A stretch of 64,000 nt of DNA, from NCBI RefSeq assembly GCF_964355755.1, contig NC_092677.1:1121001-1185000 (forward strand), written 5' to 3'. This DNA comes from Antedon mediterranea (Eukaryota; Echinodermata; Crinoidea; Comatulida; Antedonidae). A model generated the notes under the pieces. It had not been told where the DNA came from. It made no database searches and saw nothing but the letters and a program-made list of their open reading frames with translations. The position numbers were made by a program, and so were the translations under genes. This document shows, one piece after another, positions 10,293 to 22,188 of the stretch; position 1 is the first letter of the stretch, and the number at the start of each line of letters is the position of its first letter.

Positions 10293-10836
10293 AGATGTAT
10301 TGTCCATTGAAACACACAAAATGAAAAAAAAAAATATTCTAAATTTAAATTGGCCATATCAAAGTAATATTAAAGTTATTCACTTTAAGTCAAAAACTCG
10401 AACCCAAAACAACAGTTTACGTAATTAACAGGTAAATTAATTAGATTACATTTCGTCTGAGAAATCGTCGCAAGCGAAAGTAAACAAAGATTTCAAACCA
10501 TGAGTATGCATTATGCATGATGCTAATTAGGATTGTTTACAACTCATCACGGTTGAGAAGGTGTTTTCACACAGATCGCGAGGAAGTTTGATTATGCATA
10601 CAGAGTAGCCAAACAAGCGCATTGCATTATGGGATATGTTTTGATTGAAAAGTTTGACTGGAAGTCAAATTTATTTTTTGAACAAAAAAACATCTGTATT
10701 TCGGTTAAATTATTTTTTTTTTGACTAACTTTTGGTGAAAGTTAATAACTATTATGATACTTCAAAATGACCCACTTTTTTTCGAAATTAAAAAAAATAA
10801 TTTTTTTTTGTAATTAGTCAAATGGACAATACATCT
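10293..10836. mobile_element. TTAA-flanked MITE (piggyBac-like target site)
   Basis: AGATGTATTGTCC begins at 10293 and its complement ends at 10836, each flanked outward by TTAA (10289-10292 and 10837-10840). Inside are imperfect inverted subterminal blocks around aagttattcacttt and AT-rich filler. The same termini bound a 2.5-kb element at 27018-29500, where an empty site proves the TTAA duplication. No transposase is present. Confidence 0.7.
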
Positions 10837-11084
10837 TTAAAATTTGCTTGTAGTTGAATCGTTGTATATTTGAAAACAACATACAAAGGAAAAATAAGGA
10901 TTTCTTACACCAACACGCGTTTAAGTTCATATTATTAAAGTGTTCTTTAATTGTGTGCATAAGTTCAACATTATTTTGAAACGAATTTCATCATCTTTCG
11001 TTCAAATGTAGCTTAATGACGGTTGACGCCCTCTACCTCTCCCGGTAGCAATCATTTTCTTACAAAATTGCTACACACTCTTTA

Positions 11085-11321
11085 AGCCTGGTTTCCATAA
11101 AATCGCTACACCGTTTCCATTGAAATCGCTACACGCGCAAATGTCGCCGACGCGCATCGGGGAGGTCTCCCCGATTCATCGCAGACAAATCGGCAAAGTT
11201 CAACCATGTTCAACTTTGCCGATTTTGTCGGCGATGAGTCGTATACGCGTGTACCAAAGAATATTTAGCTCTCGCGACAGCAGTCGGCGACACGGTGTAG
11301 CGATTTTATGGAAACCAGGCT
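11085..11321. mobile_element. 237-bp MITE with TTA target duplication
   Basis: Left terminus AGCCTGGTTTCCATAAAATC and its perfect complement at the right end bound the element; the inverted repeats run about 28 bases. TTA flanks both sides (11082-11084 and 11322-11324). A 3-bp TWA target and this size fit PIF/Harbinger-derived MITEs. The centre has a second hairpin (cggcaaagtt/aactttgccg). Confidence 0.75.
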
Positions 11322-11661
11322 TTAGTCTTCACGCTTATTAGACATTACAAGCAAGTAACGTTACAGGTTGGTTCTATTTTTTGTTAATATACGTAATACA
11401 TAAAACTACTTTCTATTATTTAGCAAATTAATTGTCACTATTAAAAATCAGGTATATTGATTCAATCGATATTGGACATGAACGATACTGTATGGTTGAA
11501 GCAGACATAATAATATATCAAAGTATGAATGGAAATCCACACTCATAACAATAATAACAATCAGTATTTCAATATACATTATATACAATCACAATAGTGG
11601 AATAGTTTTGCTTTATAGGCCCACTGGTCGTATTTAAGATTTCCTGCTTTATAGATTTGTA

Positions 11662-11722
11662 ATGAAGACGGAAATGTAAACAAGATATGTGATATCTTGT
11701 TTTTTTTTTCAACTTTGTGATT
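11662..11722 (+). pseudogene. Relic type-C leader exon in front of gene 3
   Basis: The stretch agatttgtaatg...ggaaatgtaaa...caactttgtgattgtaa aligns with the leader exon of gene 9 (61169-61223). Here the frame stops at once (ATG AAG ACG GAA ATG TAA), the hydrophobic part is replaced by poly-T and the donor is altered. It suggests that gene 3 derives from a type-C receptor that lost its leader and V exon. Confidence 0.5.
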
Positions 11723-11924
11723 GTAAAAAGACAATTCTTTTATAGATATATAGGAAATATGTTTGTTCACAAACAAATAATCTAAACATTAGGCCACCAT
11801 ACAGTATCATGGAGTAAGTAAACAAAAATGTAGATGAATCCTCATTCAGACAATACAAGAACCATCAGTGTCCTGTATACACATTGAGAGACAAGAGTGA
11901 TATTTTATTTTCAGATTATTAGCC

Positions 11925-13496
11925 ATGCTCAGAATGTCATTCTTAACAGAAGTAATGGCGATATGTGAATGTGCACTAATTTTCCTGATTTTCCTAAGCG
12001 ACTGTAAGTAGAAACTTAAATGTCATGCATGTTATTAGTAGGGTCCTACTATTATTTCAACATAGACTATAAGACTGAAATGGCTATGGACGGTGACAGC
12101 GTAACCAATTTTTATTTATCTACGAATGACGTACTGTAGATTTAAGTCATTAAAAAAATAGGCAATCATCATTTTAATATAAAGACAATTGATTTTGTGA
12201 ATACAGATCTGGAAACCCCCGTTTTGAAGTCGGACACATTATCTGTGATGATAAATGACACCGCAACATTTACATGTACTCAACTTATCGGTGAACCAAA
12301 ATCAATTAATGTCAGATGGACAAAAAATGATGCTACGCTAGATATTTCTGATACAGACAAATATCCGTTTTCTGATGCTTTATTAATTATTAATAAAGTA
12401 GATGAAATGGACGACGGAAGTTATCAGTGTGTAGCAGAGAATGCTGCTTACAGTTGAGATGAAGGAAAACCTAGTAATCCTCTTATACTCTCAGTAGGTT
12501 GGTTGCAATAAAGTTGTTATAACTAATGATACAATAATATCATATTTTATTGAGATCATAGGTATAATATAGTCTATCATAATTAGACGGAATATTCCAA
12601 CAATTATGTATTATGCGGTAATGGAAATAAAGCACAGCTACACAGTTTAATTATAAAAGGCCTTTTTATAATAATATTAATAGAACAAGAAAATATATAA
12701 AACCAATAGATGAACTGACTATGTTTAAATAACATAATCATATGTACTTTCTATTTCTTTAGCATTTACGACAACTTTTTCTACATCCAGTAGGTCAACT
12801 ACACGTACGTTTTGTTCGTTTGCATTGCACTAATAGTTTCCTATTTTTAGGTTTGCAAATAAAAAATATGACTATTGTATATTTGTTATGTCACAATCAC
12901 ATGGTAACTCTGATCCTCTTGATTTGTATATCGTTCGTACACAGAAGTTCCAAATAGTGAGGATGTATGTACTTCAACTGGTCTTGTTGTTGGAATGACG
13001 TTTGTTGGTGTGCTCATTGGATTCATTCTCTGTTTGATTGTGGTTTTCATCATCAGCAAAAAAAGGACGACAAAATCACAGGTAAAGTATAATTCAGAAG
13101 GTAGAAAAAAAAAACAGTAAAATAGTCGAAAGTTAAGTGAAATACCGTCACACGTAATGGCAAACGTATTATCATTCAATTTACTTTTTGATGTTTTATT
13201 TCAAAGGCACCGACATCAATAAATGACAACCAATCAGGGGTAAGAATGCTATACTTCAACCTTAATTATTCGCTTTCACTTTAATCATTACCATCATTGT
13301 CACCAATACACAATAAAGGTTTGCATGATTGTAATTCATCTTACTTTACTGTTGTATTTTTTTTAGCAGCAAGAGTATAATGACTTATATTGGAGAGACA
13401 GATAAAGAAACAAACCACACATACCAAGATTTACAGAAGAAAGACGATAATCAAGCTGTATATGTAAATGTTAAAGCAAAAAAGGACAAAAAATAA
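11925..13496 (+). pseudogene. Gene 3: V-less, single-Ig receptor copy with a premature stop
   Basis: Exons: leader 11925-12003 (or from the in-frame ATG at 11955), I-set 12207-12497, hinge 12763-12789, TM 12945-13081, short 13207-13239, tail 13374-13496. No V exon is found between leader and I-set, yet the phase-1 join is preserved. In the I-set exon, GGA of the conserved AYSGNEGK-like region is TGA (12455-12457), so translation would end after about 99-109 residues, before the last strand of the domain. The TM exon acceptor has moved 12 bases downstream and remains in frame. The tail has an extra A (TATAATG), but use of the third AG (cagcaag) restores frame. Either a recent pseudogene or a source of a short truncated protein. 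Confidence 0.7.
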
Positions 13497-13615
13497 TATA
13501 CATGTTTAAAATAAAAATGAAAGAAATACATTATTATTGTTATTCTTATTATTAATGAAACACCATTGGTTTAAAACTACATGAATGACATACCTCTTGT
13601 TGATTTTATTATAGA

Positions 13616-13621
13616 AATAAA
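13616..13621 (+). terminator. Candidate poly(A) signal of gene 3
   Basis: AATAAA in the conserved attatagaaataaagagaaa block, 120 bases after the stop codon. Confidence 0.4.
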
Positions 13622-14310
13622 GAGAAATCATAATCTGTAGAAAGTGATTTCTTTCTCTTGATTTAACTCTTTAACGCGTACAAATTTAATAACAAGGAAA
13701 TGTGAATGCTGCAATTTGTATCATCATTAACAATAAAAAAAAAAACTCTATGTACCTATAGTGGCATAATCTACCAGTGGTATAGAGCAACATATGATGT
13801 AACGATGAAAACAATTAAAATAACCCTGTATGGATCGTATGGTACAACTTTTTTTTTCTATCCGTGGGCCTAGGCAAAGGTCTAAATCACTTGGATCTAA
13901 CAATGGGTTCTGTAATAAAAAGTGTTACTTTGCTTTTATATGAGTTCTTGTTTATCATTATGAGTCCAACTCCAAATAAATGTCCAAATATTGTCAAATA
14001 ATAACAATTAAGAGATATGTTTCAAATACAATCTATAATCAAAGAGTAAATTCATTCGTTAAACAACAAAATGCCGTGACATGAGATGCAAAAGAGAAAT
14101 CAATTTTGAAATCAGTAGCCTATAATAACAGTTGACGGCCGTTTAATTAGTATATTAGTACCGTAGCCTATAGGCCTAGTAATGGACCCCATCGTCACCA
14201 ACAACGGCACCAAAATGCCATTTTCTTGTTCAAAGAATCATCGTTACTTTTGATGCAGGACACATCAAGTTTGTGGCGATTTCACAATAGCAATTGTTTG
14301 AGAAATTAAA

Positions 14311-14397
14311 GTTTAGACCAAAGATACTTTAGCGTCTTGAAGTGGCGCCACTCTACGTGGCGCGTTATACGATCTTTGGTTTTAGACTGGGTGTGGC
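14311..14397. repeat. Short hairpin repeat upstream of gene 4
   Basis: gtttagaccaaagat at the left is answered by atctttggttttagac at the right, with a second small palindrome (gtggcgccactctacgtggcgc) in the loop. The length is 87 bases. It resembles a very small MITE; no target duplication could be decided. Confidence 0.45.
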
Positions 14398-14429
14398 CGG
14401 GGATAGAGCGAGATAGCTTAGTGAACGAT

Positions 14430-14575
14430 GAGGGCGTGTGTAATTAATTCAATCCAGAGCCATCAGATTCAATAAACTCGTACTGTATTAGGTCTACTTT
14501 CAAAATCTCACAAAACAAGGAAGGACAATTCGATTTATATTCCGTATTCACTATACTAATAATTCTGTCTTTGTG
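14430..14575 (+). promoter_or_regulatory. Type-B 5' leader region of gene 4
   Basis: The block from gggcgtgtgtaatt to ttctgtctttgtg is shared with the region before gene 6 (22070-22188), including acaaggaaggaca, atttatattc and cactatact. The type-A upstream block is not present here, so type-B genes have a different promoter region. No clear TATA box is seen. Confidence 0.4.
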
Positions 14576-17500
14576 ATGATGACTACTTGTTGTTTGCTGC
14601 TATTTGTTCTTGTATTTGGTAAGTACCAAGCTTTAATGTTTTGTTGTCAAACTAAGAAAACATTTAATTTTGTTTGTATTTAAATTACACATTTCCGTCA
14701 TTTATTGAAATACAAATAGTTATACAGTTATGTTATTTTCGGATTATAGATGGTGGTTCAAATTTTCAACAATCATAAAAATAAACTATCAAGTGAAAGT
14801 TGTTCCGGTTGTCTGTGTTTCTATGAAAAAATGCATTTACTAGAACTAGAGGGTGAGCTCGCTTCGCTCGCCCCCCCTCTAGGAAGTGTAGACGATGGTT
14901 CTCGGAATGATAATTTTTTTTTTTTTTTTTTATTCAATTTTCAGGCACACATACATGACCCTGAGGATTGCCATGAGTGCAAAGCACTATCGAGATGGCT
15001 CTCTATATACTGCACTAGAACATATAAGACAAACATATACACAAGATGCTCTACATAGACAAAGACTTATTATTAAGTCTTTGGGAGTGGAGTTGTAAAT
15101 TGTCATGAGAAAAAAACCCTGACATATGACAGGACTTGAACCCAGGACCCTTAGATTGGTAGCCAAGCATCATAACTACCAAGCCACAACTCCACTCTAA
15201 TGTTCTCCTTATACATTTTCTGTCGGTTACCATTATTGAAAATGCTTGACATTCGTAAAACTAAACTACTTTGTTTCACAGTGTTTTAGATGATTAATAA
15301 CATTTTAAAGTATAGTTTTTATTGTTTGGTAGGGCCCTTTGGGGAGGCGGAGGTCATTTGAGGGAGGTGCTTATTCGAGGGATATATGTTAAATTTTTTA
15401 GTTCTAATAATATGGTAACATTTATAATCAAATTAAATCCTCTAATAGATATGAAAAGTGGTAAAAAAGAATAACAAATGCTTGGTAAATTGCAGATAAC
15501 AGTGCGGTGAATTCTACTACAAATAGTATAATTGTGTTATTATAAATATGTGGATGGACGTTTATTAGATATTAGATAGTTGGGTTGGGGGTGGGGGGGG
15601 GGGGATTAGGTGGGGGGGGGGGGTTATTATTCAAAGTGATGTTTTATTGGAGAGGCGTTTATTCAAATGAATACCATCCTAATAATTATTAATACATTAT
15701 TTAATTTAATCATCTTTTGAAACTAACTGCCGTCACAGAGTGGGCCCAAGAAAAAAGACATTACGGCTTGCAACATGGGCAGACATCTCGGTCCTAACGG
15801 GACACAGGAAGATAGCCTACAGTTATTCCTGCAAGCTTACTCAATAAAACTCAGCTATCGGGATTTCACTCGAAAAATGTCTTATCATCAAATCTCCCTA
15901 TGTAATTTTAGAATACTATTCCCCACAATATATTCTGATTCTTTATGGCGTATATTTAATTAATTAATTAATTTTTTTTTTCGTCTTCCAAAGGGACACT
16001 GTATTGATTGATGGAAAGTGCCTGTTTCCATTCACCTTTAGGGTCAAATCTATTATTTTAACTGCTCCCTTGTGTATAAAAGAGAGAAAATATTTGAAAC
16101 CAGGTTGTTGCAAGGTGAACTTATCTTAAACCCGGAAATTACTTTGACCGGGAAGAATTGAAATTGAGATGAAAATCTAATGTTGAAATCATAAATTGTG
16201 TTAGAAAACTCTTTATAATATCTTCCTAAGATAGAAATATGGAACAATAGCGTCGCTGTGAACACTAATGTTATCAAATCTCCGTTTCGCGGTAAATCTC
16301 AGATAGATAAGGTAGGTATCCAAGGCGGAGATTTGTACCGAAGTTTTTGCATTGTGCTCGCCTATGTCAGAATTAACCATAATTTATATATAGATTTATT
16401 ATTTTGTTATTATCATAATTCTGATTTAAACACTTTTCAGTATAGGCCTAATATGTCATATTTCACAGACAATCTTAGTTTCAGATACAAGTGCCCAAAC
16501 ACTAGTGACAGTGAATGCTGGTACAGCAAAAGTTGATGAAGCTGCAACAATGACGTGTACTTATACACTTGAACCAAATGATTCACTGCTGCAACTGTCT
16601 TGGACAAAAGCTGATGAGAATGGTGAAGTAGTAGGAAATGCTCTTGTGACTTCTACGGGTCAAGCAACCAATGGTCGATACAGTTTGTCCAACGATAATC
16701 TTATAATAACTGATGTTGAAAGAGGTGACGCAGGCAACTATCGTTGTGCTGTTAGCACCAATAATGGAAATACTGCTGACAACTTTGCTAATCTCACGGT
16801 CTATTGTGAGTATTTTTAATAGTAAAATGATTTTTTTTTTAAATTTATTTAAATATGTTTATTTCAGGTACTGTACAGTACATGTCAGTTAATACAGTAA
16901 TTTTAATTTCATCTTTGAATCATAAGTTTCACAATCAGAAAAAAAAAATGAAACCAATAATTTGGATAAAAAGTAAAAAAGTATCATCATCTATTGTGAT
17001 ATTCAATCTTTTTTTTTAAATTTTTCTATTTTGGTGGTATTATGGTAATTAACTTTCCAATTTATGTGTTTGCTTTTTAGAGTATAATGTAACCATAATG
17101 GTATCATTTACAAATTTAATCTAAAAAATGTATATATAATATGATATTAAAAAGTGAAAAGCAATTATAATGCAGGGATGTTATTTACATCAGAACCAAA
17201 TGAATATTCAATATCCTATGTATTCTGTTATATTGTCAACGAGTACTACTAAACATTAGCAATTACTGTATTACAATTGTAGACATGTCAATTGTGTAAT
17301 TCTAAACAAATGATAATCCAAGAACTGTACAGTATAATTTTGCCATTTCAGATCTTGAAGTACCAGATTTGAAACCAGTAGAATTGCATGCCACATTAAA
17401 TGAAACAGCGATATTTACATGTACTGAACTTGAAGGTTTACCAACACCAATTACTATCACATGGATCAAAGATGGCAATCCACTTGGTGTTTCTAATACA

Positions 17501-18698
17501 GACAAGTATCCAACTTCTGATGCAACATTGACGATTAATAACGTTGATGAGACAGATGAAGGAATGTATCAGTGTAGAGCAGAGAATGCTGCTTACAGTG
17601 GAATAGATGGGAAACTTAGTAATACTGCCACACTGTCAATAGGTTGGTGGGAATAAACATTTTAATAAATAATATATTTTATTAGCATGTCATAATAATA
17701 AATGGAATATTCATATTACAGTATATTATGTCATGTGGTAACAAAAATAAAGCACAGGTAAACAGCGATAACTGAAAGTTTTAGTTTATTAGTCATTTTT
17801 ATAAAATGAACGCATGACGTGTCGGATTATTGCTTGTTTATTTTCTCTTTTTTTAGCATTGGCGACAACTTCTTTTATATCCAGTAAGTCAACTACACGT
17901 AGGTTTCGTTTGTTTGCATTGCATTGTAAATTTCCGGGATTTTGCATTTGCGAAAAAAAAAGGATAGCAATGGAAAGGGATATCCCTGCCCCATCCCCAT
18001 GATCTGTATCACGCCTTAAAACGGAAAATAAGTATGACTTTGTATATTTGTCAACAATACATTATTGTAAACATGTTTAAAACACGGCATGGTAACCCGA
18101 ATCCTTCTGTGTTATTTGTTCAGTTTTAAGTACAGAAGTTCCAAAGAGAGAGAATGATTGTACTTCAACTGGTCTTGTTGTTGGAATGGCGTTTGTTGGT
18201 GTGCTTATTGGTTTCATTCTCTGTTTGCTGGTGGTTGTTATCATCAGCAAAATAAGGAAGTCACATGCACAGGTAAAGTATAATTTATAAAGTAGAACCA
18301 AAAGAAAAAGTGTAGACTTAAAATTATCAAAGGTTTAATGAAATACCGCACACTTAAGTAATGGAAACTATTTTAACATTAAATATGATTTTTATTTTGA
18401 AGTTACCTACATCGAAAAACACCAACCAAACAGGGCCAGGGGTAAGGATGTTACTTCAACTTTAAATATTCACTTTACTCATCATCATCATCATCATTTA
18501 TTATTACTATTTTCACCAATATATCAATAAAGATTTACACGATTTTCATTCTTTTTTCATTTTTTTTAGCAGCAGGCGTATATGACTTACACTGGAGAGA
18601 CAGATAAAGATACAAACCACACATACCAAGATTTACAGAAGAAAGACGATAATCAAGCTGTATATGTAAATATTAAAGCCAAAAAGGGCAAAAAATAA
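14576..18698 (+). CDS. Gene 4: type-B V-set/I-set transmembrane receptor
   Basis: Exons: leader 14576-14618, V-set 16485-16805, I-set 17352-17642, hinge 17857-17883, TM 18124-18272, short 18403-18441, tail 18576-18698. They total 993 nt, giving 330 residues. The leader MMTTCCLLLFVLVFG is strongly hydrophobic. The V domain shows MTCTYTL, LSWTKAD and GNYRCAVS; the I-set shows FTCTELEG, TWIKDG and YQCRAENAAY. The short exon is the 13-residue form (ending TGPG). The tail ends with YVNI, which fits the ITAM rule (I at +3) better than YVNV. Intron 1 carries a Helitron-like element and a SINE. The I-set exon and its upstream intron are nearly identical to those of gene 6. Confidence 0.85.
14922..15205 (-). 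mobile_element. tRNA-derived SINE
   Basis: On the minus strand, the head (about 15200 to 15115) has an A-box-like TGGCTTGGTAG and a B box GGTTCAAGTCC, spaced as in tRNA genes. A body of about 180 bases follows, then a run of about 18 A (T on the + strand at 14922-14939). This head-body-tail order is that of tRNA-derived SINEs. The sister Helitron-like copy at 63285 lacks it. Confidence 0.7.
15582..15623 (+). other. Poly-G tract with G-quadruplex potential
   Basis: Runs of 3, 5, 12 or more, and 12 or more G are separated by only 1-6 bases on the + strand, inside the transcribed intron 1 of gene 4. The related element at the window end has a weaker G-rich version (63970-63999). Confidence 0.6.
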
Positions 18699-18796
18699 TG
18701 AATGTTAAAATAAAAATAAATAATTTTTATTATTATTAATGGAATATCATTGGTTTGAATCTTCAATCACATACATCTTGTTGATTTTATTATAGA

Positions 18797-18802
18797 AATA
18801 AA
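18797..18802 (+). terminator. Candidate poly(A) signal of gene 4
   Basis: AATAAA in the conserved attatagaaataaagagaaa block, about 100 bases after the stop. Confidence 0.4.
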
Positions 18803-18999
18803 GAGAAATCATAACCTGTAGAAAGTGTTTTCTTTCTCTCTTGATTTAACTCTTTAACTCGTACCGTACAAATTTAATAACAAGGAAATGTGAATGCTGC
18901 AATTTGTATCATCATTAAAAAAAAAAAAACCTATATATATATTTTTTTTTCTTACGGGTAGGCTTTTGGCAATGCTTTTAACACCAATACGCGTGTAAT

Positions 19000-19518
19000 T
19001 TTTATTATCATAGCGTTATTTAATTCAATTTGACTTTGAGATGTGCATTTGGTTGCTTGCTGCCATATTTTTTCAAAGAGTTGAGTAATGTTCAAATTTG
19101 AAACGGAAAAATTTAATTATAGGTACAAATTGGACGGAGGTTTTAAAATTGGATGCGATTGAGGTTCATTTCTTTTAAAGAAAGACCATCAAGAAAGTTT
19201 GCACTGTTTGAACGCATTGTATAAATAAGGCCTAAAACCATGTGTTTAAATAATGGTTACTAATTGAAAAGATTAATTTGATCAACTTGATTTGGACGGA
19301 AGTACAGTGCACTCTAATTTTGAAGGAAGTAAATACCTGTACAATATATCACAAGTGTGAATGGCAATCATGACAAAGACAGGAACAATCAATATTTCAG
19401 TATACGATGTTAGATTATGGTAGAGTACAAGACAATAGTGAAATAGTCATCACCTAATAAAGTGGAAAAGATTTCCATATTCTATAGAATTGCGATAGAG
19501 GTGAAAAGTTCAAATGCG
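19000..19518 (+). promoter_or_regulatory. Type-A upstream region of gene 5
   Basis: Nearly identical to 2220-2732. TATAAATA lies at 19220-19227 and the ATG-CGA-TGA mini-ORF overlaps the start codon. It is retained although the gene behind it is broken. Confidence 0.4.
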
Positions 19519-21485
19519 ATGATTTTCCTGATTATTCAACTTTGTGGATGTAAGTACAAAATATTGAAAATATATCTTCCTTTTTTTCACAAAAAGAAGC
19601 AATCGTAAATTGCAGTGTTTATAATAATTACTGTACAGTTATTTTTTAGTTTTAGGTACACATGCACAAATTACGTCTGTGACAGTGGGTGGTGATACAG
19701 TTAAAGTTGGTAAGGATGCGACGATGACGTGTGGTTATACACTTTAAGCGGGAGATGTTTTGAATCAACTTGTTTGGTTCAGAGCAGAGGATGATGGTAC
19801 TTTAGAGTTAGGAAACCCTCTGGTATCTTTAGTTGAAACAAGCAATGGTCGTTATAACTTATCTAATGACAAGGATCTTATGATAAGTGTCGTTGAAGTA
19901 AATGATGCAGGAAATTATCTGTGTAGAATTGTAACACAAAATGTTCTAATTGCTGACGAATATTATCAACTTATAGTTCAATGTGAGTATAGGCTAATTC
20001 ATTGTCAGTGAAGCAATAATCGGTATGGTATAGTACTTTCTTTAGCAGCTTTCGTTCGTTTTTTAATATCATAGTTATACACATAACTTGTTAGACAATT
20101 CATTTTAGAGTCTCTAACAATTACTTTTAAACACTAGGCCTAATGTAAACATGATAAAAATCCTGTGTTGTGCTTGTATAGTAAGATTATTCTTTTGTTT
20201 TTCTAAATGTTTCAGAACCTTTTTTTTAAGCCAGAAGAAGGATTATCCATCATGATAAATGACACAGCAACATTTACATGTACTTCACGTGATGGTATTC
20301 CAACACCGATTACCATAACATGTATCAAAGATGACGTCATACTTGATGTGTCTAATACAGACAAGTATCCGTCTTCTGATGCAGTATTAACGATTAATAA
20401 AGTTGCTAAAACAGACGAGGGAGTTTATCAGTGTAGAGAATGCTGCTTACAGTGGAATAGACAGGAAACTTAGTAATACTGCCACACTGTCAATAGGTTG
20501 GTGAGAATAAACATTTTGATAAATAATATATTTTATTTGCATCATAGTATAAATATTTTCTGCATGTCATAATTATAAATGGAATAATCATATTACAGTA
20601 TATTATGTCTTGCGGTAACAAAAATAAAGCACATCTACAGCAAAATCTGAAGGTTTCAGTTTATTTTAGTAATAAAAGGCCTTTTGTAATATGAACGCAT
20701 GACGTGTTTTATTAATATTGCAATTTTCTATTTCTTTAGCATTAACGACAACTTCTTTTATATCCAGTAAGTCAACTACACGTAGATTTTGCTTGCTTGC
20801 ATGCATTGTATTGTAAATTTCCGGGATTTTGCTTTTGCGAAAAGAAAAAAGGGATAGAAACGGGAAGGGATATCCCCCGCCCCATCCCCATGCTCTGCAT
20901 GGGTGCTTAAAAGGGAAAACAATGATGACCTTTGTATATTTGTCAACACTACATTATTGTAAACATGTTTAAAACACATGGTAACACTGATCCTTCTGTA
21001 TTATTTTGTTTGATTGTGGTTTTTATCCTCAGCAAAATAAGGAAGTCACATGCACAGGTAAAGTATAATTCAGAAAGTAGAACCAAAAGCAAAAGTGCTG
21101 ACTTTAAATGACCAAAGGTTTAATGAAATACCGCACACTTAAGTAATGGAAACTATTTAAACATGAAATTTGATTTTAAAGGTACCTACATCGAAAAATA
21201 CCAACCAATCAGGGGTAAAGATGTTACTTCAACTCTAATTATTCAATTTCACTCATCATAATTATTATTATTACTATTGTCACCAATATATCAATAAAGG
21301 TTTACACGATTTTCATTCTTTTTTTTGCATGCACTAAACTTTTGTATTTTTTTTAGCTGCAGGCGTATATGACTTATACTGGGGAGACAGATAAAGATAC
21401 AAGCCACACATACCAAGATTTACAGAAGAAAGAAGATAATCAAGCTGTATATGTAAATGTTAAAGCAAAAAAGGACAAAAAATAA
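19519..21485 (+). pseudogene. Gene 5: decayed type-A receptor
   Basis: Exon remnants: leader 19519-19549, V 19656-19982, I-set about 20209-20503, hinge 20740-20766, TM remnant about 21008-21057, short 21182-21214, tail 21363-21485. Lesions: TAA in the V exon (19745-19747, CAA in genes 2 and 7); the I-set acceptor AG is now AA; one extra T in the following T run; the core tryptophan codon TGG is TGT; five bases are missing after tgtaga; and about two thirds of the TM exon with its acceptor are deleted. Tail and short exons remain open. This is clearly a pseudogene by the standard model. Its upstream sequence is still nearly identical to that of genes 2 and 7, so the decay or duplication is recent. 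Confidence 0.85.
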
Positions 21486-21594
21486 TATACATGTTTAAAA
21501 TAAAAATAAAATAAATATATTATAATTATTAATGGAATATCATTACTATGGTTTGAAACTACAATCACATACCTCTTGATGATTATATTATAGA

Positions 21595-21600
21595 AATAAA
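21595..21600 (+). terminator. Candidate poly(A) signal of gene 5
   Basis: AATAAA in the conserved downstream block, 110 bases after the tail stop codon. Confidence 0.3.
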
Positions 21601-22069
21601 GAGAAATCATAACCTTGAGAAAGTGTTTTCTTTCTCTTGATTTAACTCTTAACGCGTACAAATTTAATAACAAGGAAATGTGATGCTGCAATTTGTTTTG
21701 CATTAACTAAACAAAATATACAGAAGTACCTAGCCCCAGAATTTATCATACGGTAAATAGGAATATGTGATGTAAAGATGAAAACCATACACATATACTT
21801 GAAACATGAAAAAAAAGATAACTAACACGACTTTATTCAAAATGTTATTTCTTGTCTGTTGGCAATAAAACGTCCTTGTATTAGACCAATTTATTCGTTA
21901 CTTTGAATGTAATGTTTGACTGCATTATTGTATTGATAATGACCATTATACCAGCATAAGAAAGAAAATAAACTAGAAAAACTAGACAATTATTCTTTAT
22001 TAAGAATAAGTCTTTTTGAGGAGTAGTGATAACAAAAAAGTTTTGACGGGAGAGCTTAACAACAGTGAA

Positions 22070-22188
22070 CGTTGAGGGCGTATGTAATTGAATCAACTCG
22101 TATTAGGACTACTTTCATAATCTAACAGAACAAGGAAGGACATCGATTTATATTCGATATTCGCTATACTAGTAATTCTGTCTTTGTG
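22070..22188 (+). promoter_or_regulatory. Type-B 5' leader region of gene 6
   Basis: Matches 14430-14575 with small gaps: acaaggaaggaca, atttatattcgatattc, ctatactagtaattctgtctttgtg. The double ATG start is shared with gene 4. Confidence 0.4.

Larger units (their letters stand above)
14846..15625 (-). mobile_element. Helitron-like element, family 2, in intron 1 of gene 4
   Basis: It begins on the + strand with CTAGAGGGTGAGCTCGCTTC and a palindrome returning to CCCTCTAG; read on the minus strand this is a hairpin followed by CTAG, as at Helitron 3' ends. The base before it is A. The paralogous site in gene 6 (about 22514) reads cactagaa/tgttgatt, an A/T junction without insert. A second copy starts at 63285 and matches it for several hundred bases, apart from a SINE inserted here. 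The other end is not resolved; homology with the 63285 copy is followed to about 15620. Confidence 0.6.

Noticed and set aside
15115-15199. A tRNA gene on the minus strand
   Set aside because: A and B boxes are present, but the anticodon stem does not pair properly, and the sequence is followed by a body and poly-A tail; it is a SINE head.
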